64,000 nt of DNA from Pseudomonadales bacterium (GTDB lineage Bacteria > Pseudomonadota > Gammaproteobacteria > Pseudomonadales > Pseudohongiellaceae), in assembly GCA_022821865.1 (NCBI GenBank), contig JAJECW010000141.1, positions 62,001 to 126,000 on the forward strand. The letters are read 5' to 3'. The notes under the pieces were generated by a model. It saw only the letters and a list, made by a program, of their open reading frames with translations, ran no database searches and was not told the origin of the DNA. The position numbers and the translations under genes were made by a program. This document shows, one piece after another, positions 54,653 through 63,082 of the stretch (its first letter is position 1; each line of letters opens with the position of its first letter).

Positions 54653-54924
54653 CCCGAGTCAGCCTGTAAGCCGGGTTCTGTCGAGGACAATCATTCATCT
54701 GCGACCCGCGTCGCCGCGGGCCTGTGGCGGCCTACCCGAATCCGGTGCGAGCCACACCGCGGGATTCCTATTTGACCTTGCTCCGGGCGGGGTTTGCCTT
54801 GCCGCGGACTGTTGCCAGCCGCGCGGTGCGCTCTCACCGCACCATTTCACCCTTACCGGACCGGAGTCCGGCGGTATGCTTTCTGTTGCACTTTCCGTAG
54901 GCTCGCGCAGCCTTCCCCGAGTCA
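54653..54924 (-). ncRNA. rnpB: RNase P RNA, 3' two thirds only (truncated)
   Basis: Read on the minus strand, the type A landmarks appear in order: GAGCCTACGGAAAGTGCAAC, ACAGAAAGCATACCGCC, GGTAAGGGTGAAA, a GGTGCGGTGAGAGCGCACC stem, CAACAGTCCG, GGAGCAAGGTCAAATAGG, AGATGAATGATTGTCC and ACAGAACCCGGCTTA. Missing is everything 5' of this, including GAGGAAAGTCCGGGCTCC, the 5' strand of P4 that is universal in RNase P RNA. The fragment is bounded by a 9-bp direct repeat CCCGAGTCA (54653-54661 and 54916-54924), and an 84-bp dispersed repeat lies 31 nt further upstream. As it stands it could not fold a core. Confidence 0.85.
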
Positions 54925-54955
54925 ATCCGCGCGAAGCGAATTGTCCATATGCGCC

Positions 54956-55039
54956 GTCATCCTGCGCGAAGTCGCGGAATCCCGGCAGGTGGCCTCCCGG
55001 GGAGATTCTGCGACTCCGCTTCGCTCCGCACAGAATGAC
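54956..55039. repeat. 84-bp dispersed palindromic repeat, full copy
   Basis: Ends GTCATCCTGCGCG and (reverse) CACAGAATGAC mark a second 84-bp copy with the inner GATTCTGCGAC block and the conserved flank GGGTGGGG. It lies between the truncated rnpB and the stop of the Calx-beta gene, where the 5' third of rnpB would be expected. Confidence 0.8.
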
Positions 55040-55064
55040 GGGTGGGGGCGGCCGGGTCTCTGGC

Positions 55065-58000
55065 CTATCGTGACATCGCCTCCCGCAGGGACTGCCGTTC
55101 CATACAGCTGAGCGCGTCCGCCACGGGGAGCCAGCCGGGTTGGCCCGCCGCGGCGCGGAAACTCGCCTCGGCGGGGGTGACGACCGTCGCGTCGTTGGCG
55201 CCGCCGGAGAAGGTCTGCGCCACCCGCAGCCAGCGCTCCACGTGGGCCGGGCCATGCCAGGTTTCGTTGGCTCTTGCCACCGCCTCGGATCGCAGTTGCG
55301 GGGATACGCAGCTACCGGCGGCGAAACCGGGCATCGCATCCGGCCCGAATCCTCCCGGGGCGGTTTGCGGATTCCAGCGGTTGCTTCCGGTTGCGGTTTG
55401 CGGATTCGTGGCGCCCACTTCGCCGGATTGACCCGTTGGCGTGATGCCGCCGATGACGGAGCTCGTCGATGTGCCGTCATTGGCCCGTTCCAGACACTCC
55501 AGCGCCTCGCGCACCGGCGTCCAGCCGGACCACGACGCCTCGCCATCCTCCGCCTCCTCCGCCGTGTAGGCCGCGGTCGGCGCGGCGGTCGGCCCCGTCC
55601 AGTCCGGCAGCGCCCTGTGGGTGTGCTCGCTCCGGTACGCGATCAGCACCCGGTACCAGTTCGCGCCGTAGTTCGGGGATTTGTTCGCGTTGGCGTCGTA
55701 GTAGCCCTTGACGGTTTTCCACTGGGTGCCGCTCACACAGACGCCGATGGCGATCGCCGGGTCGTCGTCGCGCACGGCGACCGTGGCCGTGTCGCCGGGG
55801 GGCGAAGCCACCGTGTAGCCCGCGCCGCCGTCGATGCTGACGCTGATCGAGCCGTCGGGCTCGTCGGCGCCGTCGTCCTCCGTGGCGACGGTCAGGGTCG
55901 CGCTGCCGGAAGCGGGCACCGTGACGGTTCTGGATCCGGTGCCCCCGGAAGCCGCGAAATCGCCGCTCTGGGCCACCGTCACGTCGATGTCCAGCGCCGA
56001 GGCCGGCGCCGGGCTGGCGGTGACCGTGAAGCTCGCCGCCGCGCCCTCCGCCACATCGCCGCCGGCGGAGATGGAAATCTCGGAAACGGGCTCGTCGTCG
56101 TCGCGCACGGCGACCGACGCCGTGTCGTTCGGGGACGAAGCCACCATGTAGCCCGCGCCGCTGTCGAGGCTGACGCTCACCGAGCCGTCGGGCTCGTCGG
56201 CGCTGTCGTTCACCGTGGCCACATCGATGCTGGCGGTGGTCGCGCCCGCGGCGAGGGTAACCGTGCGGGTTCCCGCGCCGGGGGCATCAAGATAGTCGCC
56301 GCTCTGGGTGATGGTGACGTTCACCGTCACGTCGGCGCCCGGCGCGGAGTCGGCGTGGACCGTGAACGACGCGCCGCCTCCCTCGTCCACGGCGGAACCG
56401 GCCGACAGGCTCAGTTCGGGGTCGGGCGGAGGCGGTGGCGGTGCGGGCGGCGGCGCGGGAGTTTGCGGTTTTTCCAGACACTCCAGCACTTCGCGCACCG
56501 GGGTCCAGCCGGACCACAGCTTTTCGCCTTCTTCCGCCTCTTCCGCGGTGAAGGCCGCGGTCGGCCGCGCCGTGGCGCCCTCCCAGTTCGGCAGCGCCTT
56601 TTCCGGGCGCGCCAGCCGGTAGGCGATCAGCACGCGGTACCAGTTCGCGCCGTAGTTGGGGGATTTGTTCGCGTTGGCATCGTAGTAGCCCGCCACCCGG
56701 TCCCACTGGGCGTCGCTCACGCAGGAGGCGGGCGGCGGGTTGCCGGTTTTTGTGTCGCTGGTGTCCGTGTCGCCGCCATTGCCGTCTTTCGCGGAAACCT
56801 GGGTCACCGCGTCCCGCTGGGCCTCTGCCTGGACTTCCCCCCTGATCGTGAAGGTCCGGCTGTGCCCGTAGGACGCCTCGTCATGGCCGTACAGTAAGGT
56901 GCCCACCGGCCTGGCGAGCGTGACGATGATCGTTTCGTCCCCTTCGGTTTCGCCGTCACGCAAATAGCGAATATAGAAATTCGTCCTGTCGAAGCCCGCG
57001 GGCCGGGCGGTCCCCTGGTCGCTGTCGTTGGCCATTGAACAGCCGTCTGGACCAATTACCAGGGGGTGGTTGCTGTGGTTGGTCACCGAGTAGTCCACAT
57101 TCGGCGTCGCGGTGCCGGTGAAACAGAGCTGGAAACCATAGTCATTGGAAGACGGCACGATACCCGTGGGCGCGATGACATTGCGCACAATCGCGAAATG
57201 CCCCCGGTCCCCCTCCGGTGCGGTCAGATCCCCGTATGCCGAGGGCGCGATGAAATCACTGGTGCTGCGCCGCGGACCCAGGACCGGACTGATCGTGGGC
57301 GTAACAAATGCCACCTTATTCCCGTTTCCATCGGTATAATGGGCATTCACACTGATCCCCTTGCCCACATCATCTTGCGTCAGGGTGTAGGTTGTGGCCG
57401 ATGCCCCTGTTTTTTGTGTGATCCGCCGACCATTGAAAACCTGAATCCATTCGTAGCTCCTTATCGTGCCGTTACCGTCCGGGTCATCGGCAATCCGCGC
57501 CACCGTCAGCGTCTCCCACAACCGGAGCGTGCCCTGAACCTCAAAGGTGGCCTTGCCGGTGTCTTCAGTGACCGTGATTGTCAGTTTACTGGGTGTCCCC
57601 AGATTGACGACGCTGGTGTCGTCAATCGTCAGAATGATCGTCTCGCCATTGTCGCTGGTACTGTCATCGGCCACCGTAAACGGAAAAAACACCTTGCCGA
57701 ACCGCGCCGTCCCAGCCGGAATCGTGAAGGTCGCGGTCCCGTTCGCGTAAGTGACACCGTCGCCGAAACTGTAGTCCGTACCATGCGTCGCCGTCCCGGT
57801 AACGGTCACAGTGACCGCAAGCGCCTGGGACACCGCCTGGGTTATCTGCAAGCCCAGCTGATCCCGAGAACCTTCAGCCAAATTCCAGGCGCCGTTAAAA
57901 CCACTTGTCCAAAATATATTGGGCAAGGTGCCCTGCGCCTGAACGGCACCCGTCCCCGCAACCAACAGACACAGTATCGGCAATAACCACCGCGCCTTGT

Positions 58001-58145
58001 GCCAGGGTGTTGGAAAAGACCCGGCGAACCGCCGCCATGGCGCACGACAGCAGGGACTGGAAAATTCGGATCGGGTGTCTGGAGAACCCGGTCGAAAGGA
58101 AAGGGAACCGGAACCTGACGCAGGGGCGGCGCCGGAAACGCTCAT
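55065..58145 (-). CDS. Secreted Calx-beta-type repeat protein with triplicated Cys/Trp domain
   Basis: The 1026-residue product has a late signal core (RWLLPILCLLVAGTGAVQAQ, residues about 51-71). Beta-rich Calx-beta/DUF11-like units follow, two of them near-identical (residues about 590-800, both ending VAVRDDD). A Trp-rich domain bounded by cysteines occurs three times: 56472-56723 and 55488-55739 (84 residues each, sharing GYYDANANKSPNYGANWYR and SGWTPVREALECLE) and a shorter, diverged copy at 55098-55310. No anchor is seen, so it is probably a surface or secreted adhesin-like protein. The ATG at 58145 has no Shine-Dalgarno sequence; it is overlapped by the stop of a repeat-bearing leader frame. 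Confidence 0.75.
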   Translation of the reverse strand: MSVSGAAPASGSGSLSFRPGSPDTRSEFSSPCCRAPWRRFAGSFPTPWHKARWLLPILCLLVAGTGAVQAQGTLPNIFWTSGFNGAWNLAEGSRDQLGLQITQAVSQALAVTVTVTGTATHGTDYSFGDGVTYANGTATFTIPAGTARFGKVFFPFTVADDSTSDNGETIILTIDDTSVVNLGTPSKLTITVTEDTGKATFEVQGTLRLWETLTVARIADDPDGNGTIRSYEWIQVFNGRRITQKTGASATTYTLTQDDVGKGISVNAHYTDGNGNKVAFVTPTISPVLGPRRSTSDFIAPSAYGDLTAPEGDRGHFAIVRNVIAPTGIVPSSNDYGFQLCFTGTATPNVDYSVTNHSNHPLVIGPDGCSMANDSDQGTARPAGFDRTNFYIRYLRDGETEGDETIIVTLARPVGTLLYGHDEASYGHSRTFTIRGEVQAEAQRDAVTQVSAKDGNGGDTDTSDTKTGNPPPASCVSDAQWDRVAGYYDANANKSPNYGANWYRVLIAYRLARPEKALPNWEGATARPTAAFTAEEAEEGEKLWSGWTPVREVLECLEKPQTPAPPPAPPPPPPDPELSLSAGSAVDEGGGASFTVHADSAPGADVTVNVTITQSGDYLDAPGAGTRTVTLAAGATTASIDVATVNDSADEPDGSVSVSLDSGAGYMVASSPNDTASVAVRDDDEPVSEISISAGGDVAEGAAASFTVTASPAPASALDIDVTVAQSGDFAASGGTGSRTVTVPASGSATLTVATEDDGADEPDGSISVSIDGGAGYTVASPPGDTATVAVRDDDPAIAIGVCVSGTQWKTVKGYYDANANKSPNYGANWYRVLIAYRSEHTHRALPDWTGPTAAPTAAYTAEEAEDGEASWSGWTPVREALECLERANDGTSTSSVIGGITPTGQSGEVGATNPQTATGSNRWNPQTAPGGFGPDAMPGFAAGSCVSPQLRSEAVARANETWHGPAHVERWLRVAQTFSGGANDATVVTPAEASFRAAAGQPGWLPVADALSCMERQSLREAMSR

Positions 58146-58261
58146 GACAGCAGAGCCGGCTTGGCTTGGCTTGGCTTGGCTTGGCTTGGCTTGGCTTGGC
58201 TTGGCTTGGCTTGGCTTGGCTTGGCTTGGCTAACAGGATGATGCGGTTGGATTATTTTCAT
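58142..58261 (-). CDS. Repeat-bearing leader reading frame of the Calx-beta gene
   Basis: An ATG at 58261 follows GAAAAGG with a 9-nt spacer and opens a 39-codon frame, MKIIQPHHPV then SQAKP repeated, through fourteen GCCAA units. Its TGA overlaps the ATG of the 1026-residue gene (ATGA). As written, translation of the big protein would depend on reinitiation. With one unit fewer or two more, the leader would be fused in frame to the big protein; with one more, it would run on out of frame. Confidence 0.5.
   Translation of the reverse strand: MKIIQPHHPVSQAKPSQAKPSQAKPSQAKPSQAKPALLS
58161..58230. repeat. Fourteen perfect TTGGC tandem repeats
   Basis: Seventy bases consist of fourteen uninterrupted TTGGC units (GCCAA on the minus strand), preceded by the diverged unit CCGGC. 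Tandem arrays of this purity slip during replication. It lies between 15 and 85 nt upstream of the large secreted-protein start, inside the leader frame. Confidence 0.95.
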
Positions 58262-58352
58262 TGTCAAGTGCCTTTTCGGAATCCTCGCTTTTTTTGTGCG
58301 CCTCATTCACGCGCCGGGAAGTCTACCATAGAACCTTCCCTCCCGGCACACG

Positions 58353-58676
58353 CTACCCGGATTCCCCTGCGGCCTTGTCGAGCATGGGTTGCAATTCGCC
58401 CTTCTCGTGCATTTCGGTGACGATGTCGCAGCCGCCGACGAGTTCGCCGTCGATGAAGAGCTGGGGGAAGGTGGGCCAGTTGGAGACCTTGGGAAGGTTT
58501 GCCCTGATTTCCGGATTGCCGAGCACGTCGACATAGGCGAAGCGCTTGCCGCATTGCATCAGCGCCTGGGTGACCTGGGCCGAGAAGCCGCATTGCGGCA
58601 TCTGCGGGCTGCCCTTCATGTACAGCAGGATGCTGTTGTCGCTGATCTGGTCCTTGATGGTCTGCTCGATGCTCAT
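58353..58676 (-). CDS. grxD: Monothiol glutaredoxin (Grx4 type)
   Basis: The 107-residue protein has the CGFS active site in SPQMPQCGFSAQ, followed by NWPTFPQLFIDGELVGGCDI, where glutathione and the 2Fe-2S cluster bind. Grx4 proteins deliver iron-sulfur clusters together with BolA partners. Length fits E. coli GrxD (115). It is a single-gene unit; the gap behind it towards 58790 has no clear feature. Confidence 0.95.
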   Translation of the reverse strand: MSIEQTIKDQISDNSILLYMKGSPQMPQCGFSAQVTQALMQCGKRFAYVDVLGNPEIRANLPKVSNWPTFPQLFIDGELVGGCDIVTEMHEKGELQPMLDKAAGESG

Positions 58677-58791
58677 GATGGTTCGCCTTGCCCGGGGATG
58701 AAGGAAAGCCGAGTGTACTAGCTGTGCCCTGATTTGTCATGGCGACAGCGGCAATTCCCGCCCGCGGTCTTTCGGGACCTTGTAGCGCGGT

Positions 58792-59082
58792 TCAGGCTTT
58801 CGATCCGCTGCGCCGGCCGGCCTTCGCCCAGAGCTTCTCGCTCGCAATTCGCGCTCCCGCCGCGAGAGACACCAGCTTGGCATACACGATCTTCTCATCC
58901 ACCGCGCCAAATCCGGCGAAGGTGGAAAATCCACAGTCCGTTCCCGCCAGCACCCGCTCTCGGCCGACGATATCCGCGAACTTGCAGATTCGTTCCGCGA
59001 CCAGTTCCGGATGCTCGATGAAGTTCGTGGTCGAATCGATGTCGGGGCGAGCGCGGTACAACTCATTTGCGCGGCCATGCAT
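58792..59082 (-). pseudogene. C-terminal remnant of a MetE-like methyltransferase
   Basis: Ninety-six codons read MHGRANELYRARPDIDSTTN, then FIEHPELVAERICKFADIVG, RERVLAGTDCGFSTFAG and ARIASEKLW. This is the last quarter of the UROD/MetE-like family, with the zinc-site Cys in AGTDCGF; full members are about 370 residues. Upstream of the ATG the frame turns into unrelated sequence next to the SnoaL-like remnant. It therefore lacks the barrel and is a fragment. Confidence 0.7.
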
Positions 59083-59185
59083 TCGGGCTATTATTGCATT
59101 CGCAGTACATAAGATGCACTCGGAATGTTTTCCGGTAATTTCATGCGGCGTCCACGGGCTATTGGAGAGAATTCAGGAAGAAGGC

Positions 59186-59520
59186 ATGGGTGCGGCCTGT
59201 CACGAGTCGAACAGAAATCTTGTTCTGGAATTTCATCGGAAGCTGGATCAGTGTCCCGTGGCGGACATACATTCAGTGCTCGAACGCTATTACGCGGAAG
59301 ATTCACCGGCTGGCCCGGAATGAAAGCGAGCATCAGCAATGACGGCTGGATGGGCATTGCCCCCTCGAACCAGCCAATCACCATGCGCAGCCTGGATTTC
59401 TGGCGCTGTGAGAACGACCTGATACGGGAAAACTGGGTATTGGTGGACTTGCTGTCAGTCTATGACCAGATCGGTGTCGACGTGTTTTCGCGGATGCGGG
59501 AATACGTTCAACCACTGTAG
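59186..59520 (+). pseudogene. SnoaL-like (NTF2-fold) gene with internal frameshifting deletion
   Basis: The first part, from the ATG at 59186, reads MGAACHESNRNLVLEFHRKL and DIHSVLERYYAED before stopping at 59323. The second part continues in another frame as GRFTGWPGMKASISNDGWM, RSLDFWRCENDLIRENWVLV and DLLSVYDQIGVDVFSRMREY to 59520. Together they give both ends of a SnoaL-like protein but lack the middle (about 40 residues), lost by an out-of-frame deletion near 59300. Its end overlaps the hyuB stop. Confidence 0.7.
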
Positions 59521-61037
59521 CCGAAGCCGCCGCCGCCGGGAGTGGCGAGGCGGAGGCGGTCGCCCGGGGCTACCTTGAGCGTGCACTTGGCGGGTATCGG
59601 TTTGCCGTTGAGATGGTTTTCTCCCGTCCGGCCCGGCTTGCCGCCGTGCAGCCCCCAGGGGGGAATCTTGCGGCGCTCGGTGAGCAGGCTCAGGGATGCC
59701 GGCGCCAGAAACTCGTATTCGCGCACCAGGCCGTTGCCGCCGCGATGGCGGCCTTCTCCTCCGCTGCCCGGACGCAGGGCATAGCGCAACACCCGCAGGG
59801 GGTAGTGCGTCTCGACGCTTTCCACCGGGGTGTTGAGGGTATTGGTCATATGGCTGTGGCGGGCGTCGGACCCCGGCCCACCGGGGCCCGCGCCCATGCC
59901 GCCGGCGAGGGTTTCATAGTAATCCCAACGAGGAGTAGAGGAAGACCCCGCATTGCCCATGGCGACATTGTTCATGGTGCCCTGGCTGGCGGCGGGAATC
60001 CGTTGCGGCAGGGCCTGGGCCAGGGCGCCGAAGATCAGGTCCACCAGGCGCATGGAAGTTTCCACATTGCCCGCCGCCACCGCCGCGGGAGAACGGGCGT
60101 TGAGCACCGAACCCTTGCGCGTTATCAGATTCAGTGGCCTGAACAGCCCGTCACAAACCGGAACCCGGGGCGGCAACAGGCAGCGGAAGCAATAATAGGC
60201 CGCCGCCGCGACCACTGGTTCAGGACAATTGAGATTGCCGCGCACCTGGTCCGCGCTGGCGGAAAAATCGAGTTCCGCGCTATCGCCGCCGAGGCGCAGC
60301 GTGACTTCCAATGACACCGGACGGTCGCTGAAACCGTCATCGTCAAGGTAATCGCGAAACGTGTATTCGCCCGGGGCCAACTCCTCCAGCGCCCTGCGGG
60401 AGAGTCGCCCGGCATAATCATTGAGTTCGGCGATGCCCGCCAGGTACTGTTCGCCGCCGAGTGATTCCAGCAATTCCCCGAGCCGTTGCGCACCCACCTC
60501 ATTGGCGCCTGCCTGGGCGGCAAAATCGCCTCCGGGCCCGTGGTTCGAGTCCGGCAAAACCACATCCTGCCGCAACTCCCCGGCCCGATACAGCAGCGTG
60601 GGGGGAATGATCCGGCCTTCCTCGGCAAGAGTCCGGGAAAGTGGCATGGAGCCCGGGGTATCGCAGCCGATATTGGCGTGATGGGCGCGATTGGCGGCAA
60701 ATCCGGCAAGCCGTCCTTGATGGAAAACCGGCGCCACCAGGGTCACATCGGGCAAATGGGTGCCGCCCAGATAAGGGTCGTTGAACACCAGCATGTCGCC
60801 CTCTTCCCAGTCGAATTTCCGCACCACACCGCGCATGGCGAAGGCCATGCTGCCGAGATGCACGGGAATATGCGCCGCTTGGGCGAAGAGCCGGCCGTCT
60901 GCGTCGAACAACGCGCAGGAAAAATCGAGCCGATCCTTGATATTGGGCGAAAACGCCGCGCGCCGCAGCACCACGCCCATCTCGTCGCATATGGCGGCCA
61001 CCCGGCTGGCAAACAGGTTCAGTTCAACTACGTTCAT
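59508..61037 (-). CDS. hyuB: Hydantoinase B/oxoprolinase family protein
   Basis: The 509-residue protein begins MNVVELNLFASRVAAICDEM and contains the HyuB blocks RLDFSCALFDADGRLFAQAAHIPVHLG in part, FNDPYLGGTHLPDVTLV, NRAHHANIGCDTPGSMP and the Gly-rich end TPGGGGFGYSG. HyuB normally pairs with HyuA to open 5-oxoproline, hydantoin or similar rings with ATP, or to carboxylate acetone-like substrates. No hyuA is in the window; its absence on both sides is unusual. The 80-nt upstream gap shows nothing further. Confidence 0.88.
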   Translation of the reverse strand: MNVVELNLFASRVAAICDEMGVVLRRAAFSPNIKDRLDFSCALFDADGRLFAQAAHIPVHLGSMAFAMRGVVRKFDWEEGDMLVFNDPYLGGTHLPDVTLVAPVFHQGRLAGFAANRAHHANIGCDTPGSMPLSRTLAEEGRIIPPTLLYRAGELRQDVVLPDSNHGPGGDFAAQAGANEVGAQRLGELLESLGGEQYLAGIAELNDYAGRLSRRALEELAPGEYTFRDYLDDDGFSDRPVSLEVTLRLGGDSAELDFSASADQVRGNLNCPEPVVAAAAYYCFRCLLPPRVPVCDGLFRPLNLITRKGSVLNARSPAAVAAGNVETSMRLVDLIFGALAQALPQRIPAASQGTMNNVAMGNAGSSSTPRWDYYETLAGGMGAGPGGPGSDARHSHMTNTLNTPVESVETHYPLRVLRYALRPGSGGEGRHRGGNGLVREYEFLAPASLSLLTERRKIPPWGLHGGKPGRTGENHLNGKPIPAKCTLKVAPGDRLRLATPGGGGFGYSG

Positions 61038-61117
61038 TCGTTTTTCGCCGGAGGAAATGGGAGGGGTCCATCACACGGGATAGTTTACCGCACATGAATT
61101 CTGGACAGGAAAATTCA

Positions 61118-62149
61118 TCAGTTTTCACAATCCGGGTTCTCATCCGCGCAACGATAATAATTCGCCGGGTCGATATGGCGAAACAACGCGGTTTCGATTT
61201 GTTTCAGCCAGGATGCCTCATCAGGATGTTGCAGCGCCACTACGCCGTTTCGGGTTCGGGTTTCCCGGGCGAAGAGGGCTTCATCGGGATAGAGCTTGAG
61301 GATGTTGCGAAAATAGTCCGCGGGCATGCGGAACAGGCCGGTACTCACGGAATGAAGCCGCCGGGAGTCGAGACGGCTGAAAACCAGTTCGAACAATTCC
61401 CCGCAGGCGTCCGGATTCGTATCCGGCATCAGCGGTTCAAATCTTATGGCAACCGGCCAGCCGGCGTCCTGCAGCCGCCCGAGGGCGGCCAGGCGCTTTT
61501 CGATGGCCGGGACGCCATGTTCCCAGCGCGCCGCCGCCGCCGGGGTGGTGAAGCTCATGGCGACGATGCAGTTCGAAATCGGGTCCCGCTTCAGCAAACC
61601 GCCAATCTGGGTGCTTTTGGTGCGCAATTCGAGAACCGCCCGGGGCCGCGCCGCGAACCAGGGAACAAAGTATTCGGCAAAGCCGCTGAGGGGCTCGAAT
61701 GCAAGGCTGTCGCAGTCGTAGCCGCTGTAGAAGACCTGCCCGGCGCCGGGCGCGGCCTCTCCCGGAAGGGTGGTGTCGGCAAGCGTCTGCTCGACCGCGG
61801 CGGCGAAATCTTCGTAGTTCACGAACAGCACACAATGGGCGCTGCGGTACATGCCTTGCAGGAAGCAGTAGCGGCAGTCATAGATGCAGTTGAGCATGTG
61901 GGAGAAGTAGTGGCTGCCGGCGGCTTCGAAGCCGTAGCCTCCCGGTGCGGGCAGTACCTTGCGGCCGTGCTTGCGGGCGAGAATCAGGGCGGGATTTTCT
62001 TTTTGCAGCCGGAAATTCCGGGACTTGCGATTGAAGATTTCGCCGTAGCGTTCACATTCGATCCGCGGCAGGTCCCGGTGGCGTTCGAGAATCGCATGGG
62101 TTCTCGGGTGCTCCCGCACCGCCGATTCAAAATAGATGGCCGAAAACAT
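61118..62149 (-). CDS. Spore photoproduct lyase-like radical SAM protein
   Basis: The 343-residue protein has the cluster motif CIYDCRYCFLQG near residue 88, the Cys-x3-Cys-x2-Cys of radical SAM enzymes, and SPL-family blocks FYSGYDCDSLAFEPL, LELRTKSTQIGGLL and FRMPADYFRNILKLYPDE. In sporeformers SPL repairs UV dimers; homologues in non-sporulating Gammaproteobacteria have unproven roles, possibly in DNA repair. It follows the nucleosidase-like gene by 12 nt and is clearly in one unit with it. Confidence 0.82.
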   Translation of the reverse strand: MFSAIYFESAVREHPRTHAILERHRDLPRIECERYGEIFNRKSRNFRLQKENPALILARKHGRKVLPAPGGYGFEAAGSHYFSHMLNCIYDCRYCFLQGMYRSAHCVLFVNYEDFAAAVEQTLADTTLPGEAAPGAGQVFYSGYDCDSLAFEPLSGFAEYFVPWFAARPRAVLELRTKSTQIGGLLKRDPISNCIVAMSFTTPAAAARWEHGVPAIEKRLAALGRLQDAGWPVAIRFEPLMPDTNPDACGELFELVFSRLDSRRLHSVSTGLFRMPADYFRNILKLYPDEALFARETRTRNGVVALQHPDEASWLKQIETALFRHIDPANYYRCADENPDCEN

Positions 62150-62161
62150 GGGATACCGCCT

Positions 62162-62977
62162 TCAGGTAGCCGGCTCGTTCGAGTCCGCCTCGCCAGACAT
62201 CATCGCCCCGGCAAGTTCAGCTTCCAGCGCCGCCATCAACGCACCGGCATTGTGATAGCGCTTGCTCGCCAGCACCGCGAGCCGCCGCTCCATGTCCAGG
62301 GCGAGGAAGCGCCGGCAAAGCTTTGCCAGGGCAGCCTTGCGGGTGGCGCTGAAATGGTACTTCCCCAGCAACTCCCGATATTCGGCGGGCAGGCTGCGCC
62401 AACGGGCAAACCTGGCGCTGCGCTCGCGCAAATAGCCCACCAGCGTGTGAATTTCCGATTTCCGGGCGCCGATCAACGAGGAAACCCGCCCGCGCCTGAA
62501 GTCGGCAAGCGGATGCTCCGGGTTGTCCGACACGATCTTGTAGACAAAAACCAGATCCGGGGCGACCAGGCGGCTCGCCGCGGCAAAGAAACCGGCCGCT
62601 TCCATGTCATAGGCGGCGTCTTCGGCATATCCGGTTTCCGCTTCGCTGACGGTAATCAGATTGCCGCCCGGCAGTTTCAGACCTGTCGGCGATGGCCAAT
62701 GCCGCTTTCCGGTTGACCGATCTTCTATCCGATGAATCAGCAGCCCCGTTCCCACCGCGGCGTTGCCATGCCCTGCAACCCCGATATTCAGCCAGGCGCA
62801 TCCGGGGCGCCGTTCCTGCAAATAGCGCACCCCCGCCGCCGCCCGCTCGGCACCCGAACCCGTGACCACCAGCGACAATCCCTCCTCATCCCCAAAGCAG
62901 GGAAACTCCCCCCGCGGCAGCATCTCCCCAAGCCCGAACCACGCAATCAGCCGCTCCGCCTCCAAGCGGTGGGCCAC
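62162..62977 (-). CDS. Nucleoside phosphorylase/nucleosidase-like protein
   Basis: The protein has a Rossmann-like purine phosphorylase fold: LVVTGSGAERAAAGVRYL, WLNIGVAGHGNAAVGTGL, and the substrate signature YDMEAAGFFAAASRL plus FVYKIVSDNPEHPL. No ATG is available; the first in-frame start that avoids the upstream repeat is a GTG at 62977, giving 271 residues, so the true start is uncertain. The C-terminal 80 residues are helical and basic. Its coupling to an SPL-like enzyme suggests a joint role in handling a nucleoside product. Confidence 0.7.
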   Translation of the reverse strand: MAHRLEAERLIAWFGLGEMLPRGEFPCFGDEEGLSLVVTGSGAERAAAGVRYLQERRPGCAWLNIGVAGHGNAAVGTGLLIHRIEDRSTGKRHWPSPTGLKLPGGNLITVSEAETGYAEDAAYDMEAAGFFAAASRLVAPDLVFVYKIVSDNPEHPLADFRRGRVSSLIGARKSEIHTLVGYLRERSARFARWRSLPAEYRELLGKYHFSATRKAALAKLCRRFLALDMERRLAVLASKRYHNAGALMAALEAELAGAMMSGEADSNEPAT

Positions 62978-63082
62978 TACCAGGTTGACAGTTGCCTCTT
63001 TCTTCCATCCGGAGAAATCGGACGCTGGAGTTTCCCCCGGGGGAGCGTGCCGGTGCCGGGAAGGGGCCCGCCATTCCCCGGG

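Noticed and set aside
57997..58233. Plus-strand frame through the TTGGC array (repeating LGLAW)
   Set aside because: No ribosome site or family similarity is seen, and it is antisense to the start of the large secreted protein; any frame across the array is open because the repeat contains no stop.
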